Shown here: positions 1 to 8,691 of the stretch, piece after piece | How positions within the stretch are numbered: position 1 is the first letter of the stretch | Layout of the letters: the number at the start of each line of letters is the position of its first letter | Notes under the pieces: generated by a model | Seen by the model: only the letters and a program-made list of their open reading frames with translations | Told to the model about the DNA's origin: nothing | Databases searched by the model: none | Assembly: GCA_015296075.1 (NCBI GenBank) | Contig: DVDV01000351.1 | Coordinates: 1 to 55,677, forward strand | Length of the DNA stretch: 55,677 bases | Direction: 5' to 3' | Source of the DNA: Leptolyngbyaceae cyanobacterium M33_DOE_097 | GTDB lineage: Bacteria; Cyanobacteriota; Cyanobacteriia; Leptolyngbyales; Leptolyngbyaceae | Program-made: the position numbers and the translations under genes

Positions 1-86
1 CGCTCAATTCCTGCTTTCGCTTGGCGATAGCGCTGTTCCAATTCCTCCAGGCTTAAGTGAGGGGCAATTTGAATCCGTCGTGGCAT
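1..86 (-). CDS. IS630-family transposase, N-terminal fragment (runs off the left edge)
   Basis: An ATG at 84-86 on the minus strand opens a reading frame of 28 codons that runs out of the window. It begins MPRRIQIAPHLSLEELEQ and continues with QRYRQAKAGIER. This is the usual start of the helix-turn-helix DNA-binding domain of cyanobacterial IS630/Tc1-mariner transposases (recalled family pattern). Only the first part is visible, so intactness and the DDE catalytic triad cannot be judged. The terminal inverted repeat was not identified; a GC-rich repeat at 140-201 lies just upstream. Confidence 0.7.
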   Translation of the reverse strand, partial: MPRRIQIAPHLSLEELEQRYRQAKAGIE

Positions 87-139
87 TACTTTTTCCAAAC
101 CCGCTACTCTTATTATGTACGTTCAAGCGGATTTGATAT

Positions 140-201
140 AAGTCCCCCGATCTGGCGGCTTCGCCGCCCCCAAATCTCCGCTAAAACATCAATCAAAAAG
201 T
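140..201. repeat. Dispersed palindromic repeat, copy A (inverted relative to 55050-55111)
   Basis: About 62 bases containing a GC-rich palindrome (GGCGGCTTCGCCGCC) flanked by a CCCCCGATC block and an AAATCTCCGCTAAAA block. Its reverse complement matches 55050-55111 at nearly every position, including ACTTTTTG, TTTTAGCGGAGATTTGG and GATCGGGGGACTT. Each copy lies beside an IS fragment at an edge of the window. It is non-coding and probably a REP- or MITE-like element. Confidence 0.8.
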
Positions 202-250
202 CTGTTTTTGGATGGTATAGCGCTACGCATAAAAGTTGGTACAAGAGGAT

Positions 251-297
251 GTGGGAGCTGCGCTCCCAGCCAGGGGTTTCACCCCTGCACCCCGTCC
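251..297. repeat. GC-rich hairpin repeat, copy 1
   Basis: Two adjacent small palindromes, TGGGAGCTGCGCTCCCA and AGGGGTTTCACCCCT, followed by a GCACCCC tail. The same architecture, with substitutions that mostly keep pairing, recurs at 19128-19176 and more loosely at 55117-55158. This points to a mobile or frequently copied hairpin element rather than a gene. The stretch 87-433 contains no convincing gene; it holds this repeat, copy A of the other repeat and the glnA terminator. Confidence 0.7.
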
Positions 298-372
298 TAA
301 CATTTTCCAGTATTGCTATAAGTAGCCACTATTGTTCTGATTTGGCGCGATCGCACTGCCAATCGCCTTTCG

Positions 373-404
373 AAAAAAAACAGCCATCTTGCTGGGATGG
401 CTGT
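373..404 (-). terminator. Rho-independent terminator of glnA
   Basis: Arms 380-388 and 396-404 form a perfect 9-bp stem (ACAGCCATC with GATGGCTGT) around a 7-base loop. Read on the minus strand it is followed by a run of eight U. It lies 30 bases beyond the glnA stop codon. Confidence 0.88.
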
Positions 405-433
405 CTCTGACTAACACGGGAAAGAGCAAATAA

Positions 434-1852
434 TTAGCAGTCGTAGTAGAGGGCAAACTCGTAGGGGTGAGGCCGAATGCTAACCGGAATCACCTCGTTA
501 TCGAGCTTGTAGCTAATCCAGGTGTTAATGAAGTCTTCAGTGAAGACACCACCCGCCGTCAAGAACTCATGATCATTCTCAAGGTTCTTCAGCGCATCCA
601 TCAATGAGCCAGGAGTCGAAGGTACCTTCGCCAACTCTTCAGGGCTGAGGTCATAGATGTCCACATCCAGAGATGAACCGGGATCAATTTGATTCTTGAT
701 ACCGTCGATACCTGCGCACAGCATGGCTGCAAACGCCAGGTAGGGGTTACAAGAAGCATCCGGGCAACGGAACTCAAGCCGCTTCGCTTTTGGATTTGAA
801 CCCGAGAGCGGAATTCGAATCGAAGCTGAACGGTTACCTTGAGAGTAAGCCAGGTTCACAGGAGCTTCAAAGCCAGGAACCAGACGCTTATAAGAGTTTG
901 TTGTGGGGTTGGTGAATGCCAACAGGGCAGGGGCGTGCTTCAACAGACCACCGATGTACCACAGAGCAGTTTGGCTCAGGTCTGCGTAGCCATCACCAAA
1001 GAAGGTGGGTTGGCCTTCCTTCCAGATCGACTGGTGGCAGTGCATCCCGGTACCGTTGTCGTTAAACAAAGGCTTCGGCATGAACGTGACTGTCTTGCCA
1101 TACTTCTTAGCAACGTTCTTAATGCAATACTTGTAGGTCAAGAGGTAGTCAGCCGCTTTTACCAATTCAGCAAAACGGAAGCCCAGCTCGCACTGACCGC
1201 CCGTTGCCACTTCGTGGTGGTGCTTCTCGATGGGTACGCCACAATTTGCCATTGTCAACAACATTTCAGTTCGAATGTCTTGCAATGTGTCTGTCGGCGC
1301 AACAGGGAAATAACCTTCCTTATAACGAGGCTTGTAACCCAGGTTTCCACCCGGTTCTTCGCGACCAGAGTTCCAACGCCCTTCGGTACTGTCAACGTAG
1401 TAGTAGCCAGAGTTTTGAGTTTGGTCAAAGCGAACGTCATCAAATACGAAGAATTCTGCTTCGGGGCCAAAGTAGGCAATATCGCCGATACCAGTGGACT
1501 TCAGGTAGTCGATCGCTTTGTAGGCGATCGCGCGAGGACAACGGCTGTAGAGTTCGCCTGTCCGGGGTTCAATAATCGTGCAGATCATGCTAAGGGTCGG
1601 CACTTCCATGAAGGGGTCGATCCAAGCGGTATCTGGATCGGGCACCATTGCCATGTCTGAGTCGTTGATCGCTTTCCAGCCTCGGATACTTGAACCGTCG
1701 AAAGCAACACCCTCAGTGAAGCTGCTCTCATCAATCATGTTGTGGTACAGCGTCAAGTGTTGCCAGGTGCCTGGGGTATCAATAAATTTCAGGTCAATCA
1801 ACTGAATTTGATCACGCTTGATCCATTCCAGGATCTCTTGCGGGGTCGCCAT
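434..1852 (-). CDS. glnA: Type I glutamine synthetase (GlnA)
   Basis: 472 aa, the usual length for GSI, which ligates ammonium to glutamate using ATP in the cytosol and is the entry point of nitrogen assimilation. Visible signatures are FDGSSIRGW (51-59), [10 protein letters not shown] (129-138), the ATP/metal region [10 protein letters not shown] (266-275) and the glutamate-binding stretch around [17 protein letters not shown] (315-331). The Tyr equivalent to the enterobacterial adenylylation site is present (Tyr400, in IYDLSPEE). Known cyanobacterial enzymes are instead controlled by small inactivating factors (IF7/IF17), which are not seen in this window. The start is well set: AAGGAG lies just upstream of the ATG. 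Transcription is probably NtcA-activated from the promoter at 1994-2035, and the gene appears monocistronic. Confidence 0.97.
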   Translation of the reverse strand: MATPQEILEWIKRDQIQLIDLKFIDTPGTWQHLTLYHNMIDESSFTEGVAFDGSSIRGWKAINDSDMAMVPDPDTAWIDPFMEVPTLSMICTIIEPRTGELYSRCPRAIAYKAIDYLKSTGIGDIAYFGPEAEFFVFDDVRFDQTQNSGYYYVDSTEGRWNSGREEPGGNLGYKPRYKEGYFPVAPTDTLQDIRTEMLLTMANCGVPIEKHHHEVATGGQCELGFRFAELVKAADYLLTYKYCIKNVAKKYGKTVTFMPKPLFNDNGTGMHCHQSIWKEGQPTFFGDGYADLSQTALWYIGGLLKHAPALLAFTNPTTNSYKRLVPGFEAPVNLAYSQGNRSASIRIPLSGSNPKAKRLEFRCPDASCNPYLAFAAMLCAGIDGIKNQIDPGSSLDVDIYDLSPEELAKVPSTPGSLMDALKNLENDHEFLTAGGVFTEDFINTWISYKLDNEVIPVSIRPHPYEFALYYDC

Positions 1853-1993
1853 GAAGTACTCCTTAATAGCTGTTCTGTCTCAACAAGGGGAAGAAAGTTA
1901 CCCCAAAACAAACGCAAATCCCTCCAAATGGTCGCTATAGAAATCGCACTACAGCGATACCCCAGATATTCAGGCTTACGTTTCATCTGAATC

Positions 1994-2035
1994 ATCCTAG
2001 AGATAGGGTAAGGCGCAAATTGTATCGCAAGATAC
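1994..2035 (-). promoter_or_regulatory. NtcA-activated (class II) promoter of glnA
   Basis: A perfect NtcA box, GTA-N8-TAC, lies at 2022-2035 inside a longer inverted repeat (ATTGTATC-GCAA-GATACAAT). On the minus strand it is followed by exactly 22 bases and then TAGGAT (1999-1994), which fits the TAN3T -10 box. GTAN8TAC-N22-TAN3T is the known layout of NtcA-activated cyanobacterial promoters. The predicted transcript start near 1987 gives a leader of about 135 nt. The rest of 1853-2447 shows no gene. Confidence 0.9.
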
Positions 2036-2447
2036 AATCTTGAGCTTCCCGAAAACAAATTTGAGGGTTTTCTTAAGAAAATAGATAAAACTCATGAAAG
2101 GTTCGGCGAATCGGTTGTTGTAGTGACATTCGATCGCCCTTTTCTCTATCAAAGAAATGTTAAGTAAAATTACAACAAGATCGCTGAAAAGCACGACTTA
2201 GCACCGTCTTACGGTACACATCGTGGTAGACTGATGCTTAATATTTGAGCCAAAAAACCACTACCCAAGCCTTAACCTTTGACAGCAAAATTAGTTCGCT
2301 GTGTTCAAAAAAATTAACAGAAAAATTTAGTAATCTCAGGGGTTGTTTCGTTCTGTAGGCTAGGCGCTCTTAATTAGTGGTAAATTCATTGGCTCAGATG
2401 CATAACGAGTCAAAATATGATTTGAGCAAGATTGGGAGATCCATTTC

Positions 2448-2954
2448 ATGCGGGATGCAGTCACAAGTCTGATTAGAAATTACGACATCACTGGGCGATA
2501 CCTGGATCGCAATGCCCTCGACAGCCTGAAGTCTTACTTTGGCAGTGGGATGGCTCGCGTACAGGCAGCGGCAGTCATCAATGCAAATGCCGCCGATATC
2601 GTCAAACTGGCCGGGTTGCGCCTGTTTGATGAGCTGCCTGAGCTGATTCGTCCGGGTGGAAACGCCTACACGACTCGGCGTTATGCAGCTTGCCTGCGCG
2701 ATATGGATTATTACCTGCGCTACGCTAGCTATGCGATCGTTGCAGGCGACACCGATGTTCTCGACGAGCGCGTTTTAGAAGGGCTGCGTGAGACTTATAA
2801 CTCACTGGGTGTGCCGATTGGTCCCACTGTGCGGGGCATCCAAATTATGAAAGAGTTGGTGCAAGAAAAGGTTGCTGAAGCAGGTATCTCTGCGGCTGTC
2901 GTCGAGCAACCCTTTGAGTACATGACGCGCGAACTCAGCGAAAAAGACCTGTAA
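2448..2954 (+). CDS. apcF: Allophycocyanin beta-18 subunit (ApcF)
   Basis: 168 aa phycobiliprotein of the beta-allophycocyanin type. It replaces one beta subunit in the terminal-emitter region of the phycobilisome core, next to ApcE. The phycocyanobilin-binding Cys82 (YAACLRDMDYYLRYA) and the methylated Asn72 (PGGNAY) are in place. The N-terminus MRDAVTSLI and the C-terminal extension ending TRELSEKDL are typical of ApcF and distinguish it from ApcB at 48649-49134, which starts MQDAITAV and is shorter. It stands alone, far from apcABC, as is common. A weak hairpin follows. Confidence 0.94.
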   Translation: MRDAVTSLIRNYDITGRYLDRNALDSLKSYFGSGMARVQAAAVINANAADIVKLAGLRLFDELPELIRPGGNAYTTRRYAACLRDMDYYLRYASYAIVAGDTDVLDERVLEGLRETYNSLGVPIGPTVRGIQIMKELVQEKVAEAGISAAVVEQPFEYMTRELSEKDL

Positions 2955-2962
2955 GCTTCTCC

Positions 2963-3004
2963 CCATCAGGTTCTAATTAGAGAATCTGGTGGGCACTGGT
3001 TTTT
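2963..3004 (+). terminator. Probable terminator after apcF
   Basis: Arms 2963-2974 and 2981-2992 form a 12-bp stem with G-U pairs around AATTAG. A run of five T follows at 3000-3004 after a short gap, so it is not an ideal intrinsic terminator. Confidence 0.55.
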
Positions 3005-3015
3005 ACTTGATAAAA

Positions 3016-3089
3016 CGGGACTGGCGGGATTCGAACCCTCGACCTACCGCTTAGGAGGCGGTCGCTCTATCCATCTGAGCTACAGCCCC
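3016..3089 (-). tRNA. trnR-CCU: tRNA-Arg (anticodon CCU)
   Basis: The minus strand folds as a complete 74-nt cloverleaf. The acceptor stem pairs GGGGCTG with CAGTCCC (one G-U) and the discriminator is G. The D arm is GCTC-AGATGGATA-GAGC. The anticodon arm has ACCGC/GCGGT around CTCCTAA, giving anticodon CCT. The T arm contains GGTTCGAATCC. CCA is not encoded, as is usual in cyanobacteria. This tRNA decodes AGG. Confidence 0.96.
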
Positions 3090-3118
3090 ATTTGAAAGAC
3101 ATAATAGCATTGCTGCTC

Positions 3119-3155
3119 AAAACCGCTCTGGATGTTAACAAACCGGAGCGGTTTT
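3119..3155 (-). terminator. Strong hairpin terminator after the tocopherol cyclase operon
   Basis: A 13-bp stem (3119-3131 with 3143-3155) with one G-U pair and an 11-base loop. A-rich and T-rich ends allow function on either strand. It separates the minus-strand operon ending at 3202 from tRNA-Arg. Confidence 0.8.
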
Positions 3156-3201
3156 AGCTTTTATATGTAAAGTAATCCTGCAAATTTGTTGACCATCTGA
3201 C

Positions 3202-4634
<1,433 letters not shown>

Positions 4635-4740
4635 TAGGCATTACCTGCGAGCTTTATTGCTATTTTGCCATCTCATGCCCCAATCTTGCACTGGTCATTT
4701 AACGGATGGGGGGCTATTCCTATAGAAAAGTTCAGAATTT

Positions 4741-5247
4741 TTACTGAATCTCGGATGATGGTTGCACCTTTTGCGTAAACTCGTGGGGCAGTTGGTTGAG
4801 TTGAAAGTACTGATGAAATTTATCAGTAACTTGCAGCCAATAGGAACGTCCATCTGTTTGGCGACGCTTACGGACAAACCCTTGCTGCACTAACTCTTGC
4901 ACATGCTGATAGGCGTTAGAGCCTCGCAGATCTACCAAATCTGTTTGGCTAATGGGGCCTTTAAGGGCGATCGCGGCAAGCGTTCGGAGCGCACCCACTC
5001 CCAAATCAGCCGGGATCAGCTTCTGCATCAAACCGTGATAGACCTCGCGAAGCTGCAAGCTAAAGCCTGCGGGTGTTTCAATGATTTCAAGTGCTGTTTC
5101 ACGGCGGGCATAGTCTTCCATCAGTTCTAACACCCCTTCTTGCGCTGCCGCGCGATCGCACCCAGCAAACTCAGCGATCTCCGCAAGTGTCAGGGGTTGC
5201 GCCTTCAGATAAAGAATTGCCTCAATAATCGGAGCCAATTGAGCCAT
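4741..5247 (-). CDS. scpB: Segregation and condensation protein B (ScpB)
   Basis: 168 aa from the ATG at 5247. An in-frame ATG at 5292 would add 15 residues, but the family normally begins near MAQLAPIIEAILYLKAQPL, so 5247 is preferred. ScpB is the winged-helix dimer that, with ScpA and SMC, forms the bacterial condensin that organises and separates chromosomes. The two winged-helix halves are visible (PLTLAEIAEFAG; LKGPISQTDLVDLRGSNAYQHVQELVQQGFV). ScpA and SMC are not in this window. Confidence 0.92.
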   Translation of the reverse strand: MAQLAPIIEAILYLKAQPLTLAEIAEFAGCDRAAAQEGVLELMEDYARRETALEIIETPAGFSLQLREVYHGLMQKLIPADLGVGALRTLAAIALKGPISQTDLVDLRGSNAYQHVQELVQQGFVRKRRQTDGRSYWLQVTDKFHQYFQLNQLPHEFTQKVQPSSEIQ

Positions 5248-5368
5248 AACAAACCAGGAGATAGAACCTTCGGAAGCTCCATATTCGCCCATTTTGGCTA
5301 GCTTGCCCAGATCCGGCTCAGGAGCGCATTAGAAAATAGCCGATGCTGCCTGCAAATTCAGTGCGAGT

Positions 5369-5436
5369 CCCCTTCCCTTTGCCGTTGTTTTCTTCCTTCC
5401 TCTCTTTTTCCCTCTACTCGCTTCTCTTTTCCCACA
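5369..5436 (+). other. Polypyrimidine tract in the scpB-hpt divergent region
   Basis: Roughly 68 bases that are overwhelmingly C and T on the plus strand, with repeated CTTCC, TCTC and TTTTCC units, located 80-150 bases upstream of the phytyltransferase start. A second tract lies upstream of ccmM (32057-32096). The function is unknown. Confidence 0.5.
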
Positions 5437-5512
5437 ATAAAACCTTAAGGAAGACGGGTGATGAGAGGTTGTGTGGTAATTATGCAGAGTGGTCAATCGT
5501 AAGAGGAGTCTT

Positions 5513-6460
5513 ATGAGCCGAGTTGGTTCAAAATCCCCGCAGTCGTTGTCAGCAGATGCAGAACGTCGAGGCTGGCGATCGCAAGCCTATGCCTTTTGGA
5601 AGTTTAGTCGTCCGCACACCATCATTGGCACCAGTCTCAGTGTTTTTGGCATCTATCTGATCGCGATCGCCCAGGGCGTTCCATTTCAACCGCTTGTGTT
5701 GGCAATTACCTGGCTTGCGTGTCTTTGCGGCAACGTTTACATCGTGGGCTTAAACCAACTAGAAGACATCGCGATCGACAAGATCAATAAGCCTCACCTG
5801 CCTCTGGCCGCAGGAGAATTTTCGCGCCGACAGGCTATCGCGATCGTGGCACTAACTGGAATTGCTGCGCTTGTTTTGGCGGCGATCGGTAGCCTAAAGT
5901 TGCTGGCGATGGTCGGCTTAAGCCTCTTAATCGGTACAGCCTACTCTCTGCCGCCCGTGCGATTAAAGCGGTTTCCTCTGTTAGCCGCATTCTGTATTTT
6001 TACGGTGCGTGGCGTGATTGTGAACCTTGGCTTATTTTTTCACTACATTCAACAATGGACAGTGCCACCTTTAATGTGGGCCTTAACTCTGTTTATTGTG
6101 GGTTTTACGGCCGCGATCGCGCTTTATAAGGATATTCCCGATGTTGAAGGCGACCAGCAGTATCGAATTCGTACATTTACCCTGCAACTGGGGCGAGAGC
6201 GTGTATTTCAAATTTCAGTTGCTTTGATTGTCGCCTGCTATGTGGGTATGGCGATCGCGGCTGTTTTTGGTTTGCCGGGTGTTGAACCAAACTTTGTGAT
6301 TGCGTCGCACCTTGTGGCTGCCCTGTTGCTGCTTTGGCGTACTCACAAGGTGGATTTGCATAGCCGGACAGCCGTGGGTAAAAGCTACCAATTTATTTGG
6401 AAACTTTTCTTTCTAGAATATTTGCTGTTTCCAGTCGCATGTTTGCTCCAGCAAAGTTAG
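5513..6460 (+). CDS. hpt: Homogentisate phytyltransferase (UbiA family; VTE2/Slr1736 type)
   Basis: 315 aa from the ATG at 5513, which has AGGAG at 5504-5508; a GTG at 5489 is the less likely alternative. This integral membrane prenyltransferase joins phytyl diphosphate to homogentisate, the committed step of tocopherol synthesis. The first Asp-rich motif is NQLEDIAID (81-89) and the second is KDIPDVEGD (206-214). RPHTIIGTSLS, GTAYSLPPVRLKRFPLLAA and YQFIWKLFFLEYLLFP are hallmarks of the phytyltransferase subgroup. About eight to nine hydrophobic segments are seen. It is transcribed divergently from the operon carrying tocopherol cyclase. Confidence 0.93.
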   Translation: MSRVGSKSPQSLSADAERRGWRSQAYAFWKFSRPHTIIGTSLSVFGIYLIAIAQGVPFQPLVLAITWLACLCGNVYIVGLNQLEDIAIDKINKPHLPLAAGEFSRRQAIAIVALTGIAALVLAAIGSLKLLAMVGLSLLIGTAYSLPPVRLKRFPLLAAFCIFTVRGVIVNLGLFFHYIQQWTVPPLMWALTLFIVGFTAAIALYKDIPDVEGDQQYRIRTFTLQLGRERVFQISVALIVACYVGMAIAAVFGLPGVEPNFVIASHLVAALLLLWRTHKVDLHSRTAVGKSYQFIWKLFFLEYLLFPVACLLQQS

Positions 6461-6766
6461 GTCACCCTTAAAACTTAACTGTTGCTCAAAATCTATTTCT
6501 ACAATATCAACGTATTTACTACAGGGCCGACGGAGAGGCTTTGATTGTTCTTGATTTAGCCCCTTCGCATGGCAAGCTCATTGTTGGATGCTACTTACTT
6601 TTAGTAGAGAGTAAGGCTTTCCACTTTTAATTGAATTCGATTACATTAATCGACGGAAAGGGCTTGCGTTGGCACGGGCCCTTCAATTGCGATAGTTGCC
6701 ATTTCTCTATGCGTAACACTTTCAATTTTGCGCCTGCCGTTTCCCATACATCTGGAGAGGTACTGT
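6461..6766. other. Intergenic stretch without a recognised gene
   Basis: 306 bases between hpt and the DUF4079 gene. One short inverted repeat is visible (AAGGGC ... GCCCTT near 6658-6688). I see no open reading frame with a ribosome site, no tRNA-like fold and no repeat shared with the rest of the window. Confidence 0.5.
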
Positions 6767-7528
6767 ATGTTAGCAACCGATGATCTTTTGTGGTTAATTC
6801 ACCCGGCGATCGCCATCACCTTTGTGTTTCCTCTGATTGGGATTGTGATTTATAAATCCCTGCAGACGCGTCAGCGTCGTTTAGAAGTTGCGGCAGGCGC
6901 TAAGAGCAAAGTTCCTCCGTCGGCTGGGGCTGAGCATGTGCAGATTGGCCGATGGCTGAGTAGCTCGGTTGTTGGCATTACACTGCTAGGCATGGCGCAT
7001 CCTTTATTTACTAAAAAAACAGCTCAAGAAACCTGGGCGGCAAATTCAGGTCAGTTCATTTTTGTTTTGTTAATTTTTGTTTTGAGCGTTGCCTCTTTAG
7101 TGTTTTTACATCGGGCAAAACCAAAAATTTGGCGCGCAGTTTTTGCCACTTTAACTGGCATGGGGATTTTTATTTTGGGCTGGCAAAATGATTTGCAAGG
7201 TAAACCAATTGTTTGGCGTCGCGATTTTGAGTGGCAGGTTTCTCACTTCTATTTTGGAATTGCTGCGGCTATGTTGATGATTTTTTCGCTGGCGACTATC
7301 CAAGACATTTACAAGGATCGAATGAATCGTTGGCGGAATGCCCATATCATTCTCAATTCCATTGCTACTTTACTTTTTATCAGCATTGCGATTACGGGGA
7401 CACGCGATTTGCTAGAAGTGCCTTTGACATGGCAAAACAAGTACATTGAGCAGCTTTATATCAATCAATGTCAAACTCAGCCATGTGAAATTAAACCTGC
7501 GCCTGCTCCTGCAGAACAATCAAAGTAG
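6767..7528 (+). CDS. DUF4079 family integral membrane protein
   Basis: 253 aa from the ATG at 6767, which is preceded by GGAGAGG at an ideal distance; an upstream TTG at 6728 has no ribosome site. About six membrane segments are visible: residues near 8-28, 60-78, 91-110, 119-137, 157-175 and 190-208. LIHPAIAITFVFPLIG and HFYFGIAAAMLMIFSLATIQDIYKD resemble the cytochrome b561-like DUF4079 family found in cyanobacteria and plastids. The polar tail is Pro/Ala-rich (KPAPAPAEQSK). No function is established. Neighbours do not suggest an operon. Confidence 0.8.
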   Translation: MLATDDLLWLIHPAIAITFVFPLIGIVIYKSLQTRQRRLEVAAGAKSKVPPSAGAEHVQIGRWLSSSVVGITLLGMAHPLFTKKTAQETWAANSGQFIFVLLIFVLSVASLVFLHRAKPKIWRAVFATLTGMGIFILGWQNDLQGKPIVWRRDFEWQVSHFYFGIAAAMLMIFSLATIQDIYKDRMNRWRNAHIILNSIATLLFISIAITGTRDLLEVPLTWQNKYIEQLYINQCQTQPCEIKPAPAPAEQSK

Positions 7529-7620
7529 AAAATCGTTGCGAATGGAAGTGCGATCGCTGCTTTGAATAGGTTATTCAATCAAAGGATGACAACAAGAGAA
7601 GCGCCCACAATCAGCGCATT

Positions 7621-7651
7621 AAAAAAGGTGGAGATGTTGAGATTCTCCACC
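7621..7651 (-). terminator. Intrinsic terminator of the 50-aa gene
   Basis: Arms 7627-7634 (GGTGGAGA) and 7644-7651 (TCTCCACC) form a perfect 8-bp stem, followed on the minus strand by six U (7626-7621). Its polarity matches the small gene at 7757-7909 rather than the upstream plus-strand gene. Confidence 0.8.
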
Positions 7652-7756
7652 CAGTCACTTCACTAGAAACCACCCTTTCGTCCGAAACTTCTACAGCAAG
7701 TTTGCTGCTTTAAGAGGTAAAAATAAGTCGTTGCGTCTAAAGAGTTGGGATGATAA

Positions 7757-7909
7757 CTAACCTTTTTTGTTGCGTGACCGCTCGCTTTTCTCCCCTTCAA
7801 AAGGCTGAACGCCTGATGATGGATACGAGTCGTCATTAGCACCAAAAATGCGAGACATTGCATCTGAAATGTACTCAAGCATATCGTCGATCACTTTTGG
7901 AATTGACAT
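7757..7909 (-). CDS. Small conserved-looking acidic protein, 50 aa
   Basis: An ATG at 7907-7909 with a strong upstream GAGGTGA starts 50 codons ending in TAG at 7757. The product begins MSIPKVIDDMLEYISDAM, then SRIFGANDDSYPSSGVQPFE and a charged tail SERSRNKKG. The pattern of an amphipathic helix followed by DDxYPxxGVQPF resembles a family of 40-55 aa cyanobacterial proteins I recall, none with a known role. The matching terminator at 7621-7651 supports a real transcription unit. It is shorter than most gene-calling cut-offs. Confidence 0.75.
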   Translation of the reverse strand: MSIPKVIDDMLEYISDAMSRIFGANDDSYPSSGVQPFEGEKSERSRNKKG

Positions 7910-8482
7910 AGAAATCACCTCAATCCTTAGCTAATTGTTTCGAGTTCAACAAACAATTTGAACATGGAAATTAAAGTGTTTCGGTATAGGCTTACATAGA
8001 CTCTTTGCAATCTAAGTAAGCTTTTAAGTAAAGCGCGGACTTTAACCTAATCCATGTTCCTTAACAAGAATTCATCGATAAGAATATTGATTTACTTCTT
8101 GGTTTCCTGACATCTTTATTATCGGAAGATTCTAGAAAAACAGGTCAGGTTCGCATTAAATGTTAAAGTTTCCGAGTTAGTAAGTATTCACGGTACTTGT
8201 AGCGATTACTCCTAACAAAATAAAGAACATTAATTCTATTTAGAGGATGGCTGAATAGCTGAGATTTCACACAAAACTTCTCCTATCCTCTTAAACTCTC
8301 ATCAGGCTCCATTTTCGGCGTAGAAAAAGGAGAGATAGAGTTAAAGTCCCTTCTTTCAGCGTCGGAGGCATAGAAAGCAGGCATTCAGACCAACACAAGA
8401 GCTATTTAATCCAGGTTATAGCCATAGTCATCCTGGTTAAGACGAAAGCTGCTTGGGGCGAATTCCCACACTCCCATTCTCC
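7910..8482. other. Long intergenic stretch, no gene seen
   Basis: About 570 bases upstream of the 50-aa gene with no convincing reading frame. AGAGGAT (near 8241) and ATCCTCT (near 8284) could pair across a loop of about 37 bases, so a structured leader or small RNA is possible, but there is no clear promoter or T-run. The MITE-like element at 8483-8610 follows. Confidence 0.4.
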
Positions 8483-8610
8483 TAATACCAATTCTTCAAA
8501 ACTGGGCTACAGATGATTATTTGTAAGGACGGTATTTCCTTCGGAAACGCTACGCGAACGCGAACCGCCCGTACGGGGATCTGTAAATGGGATTTAGAGA
8601 ATTGGTATAA
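8483..8610. mobile_element. MITE-like element, 128 bp
   Basis: Ends are near-perfect inverted repeats: TAATACCAATTCT at 8483-8495 and AGAATTGGTATAA at 8598-8610 (one mismatch). The interior has a GC-rich block (ACGCTACGCGAACGCGAACC) of a type common in cyanobacterial miniature elements. No transposase is encoded. A 60-codon frame across it lacks a ribosome site and is not called. Confidence 0.65.
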
Positions 8611-8632
8611 GCCAGCCATCCTTGCTCACCGC

Positions 8633-8661
8633 AAAAAGAGCCAGAGCGATCGCCCTGACTC
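8633..8661 (-). terminator. Intrinsic terminator of prfC
   Basis: A 10-bp stem with two G-U pairs (8638-8647 with 8652-8661) around GATC, followed on the minus strand by U5. The stem incorporates a HIP1-like GCGATCGC core. It lies 31 bases beyond the prfC stop. Confidence 0.75.
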
Positions 8662-8691
8662 AGTTGTTGCAGTTTTGTTGAAAGCCCAGTG

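Noticed and set aside
57-410. 117-codon plus-strand frame at the left edge
   Set aside because: It runs through two GC-rich repeats and the glnA terminator, has no ribosome site and no recognisable sequence.
839-1660. 273-codon frame opposite glnA
   Set aside because: It is the antisense of a strongly conserved gene and its sequence follows the GlnA codon pattern.
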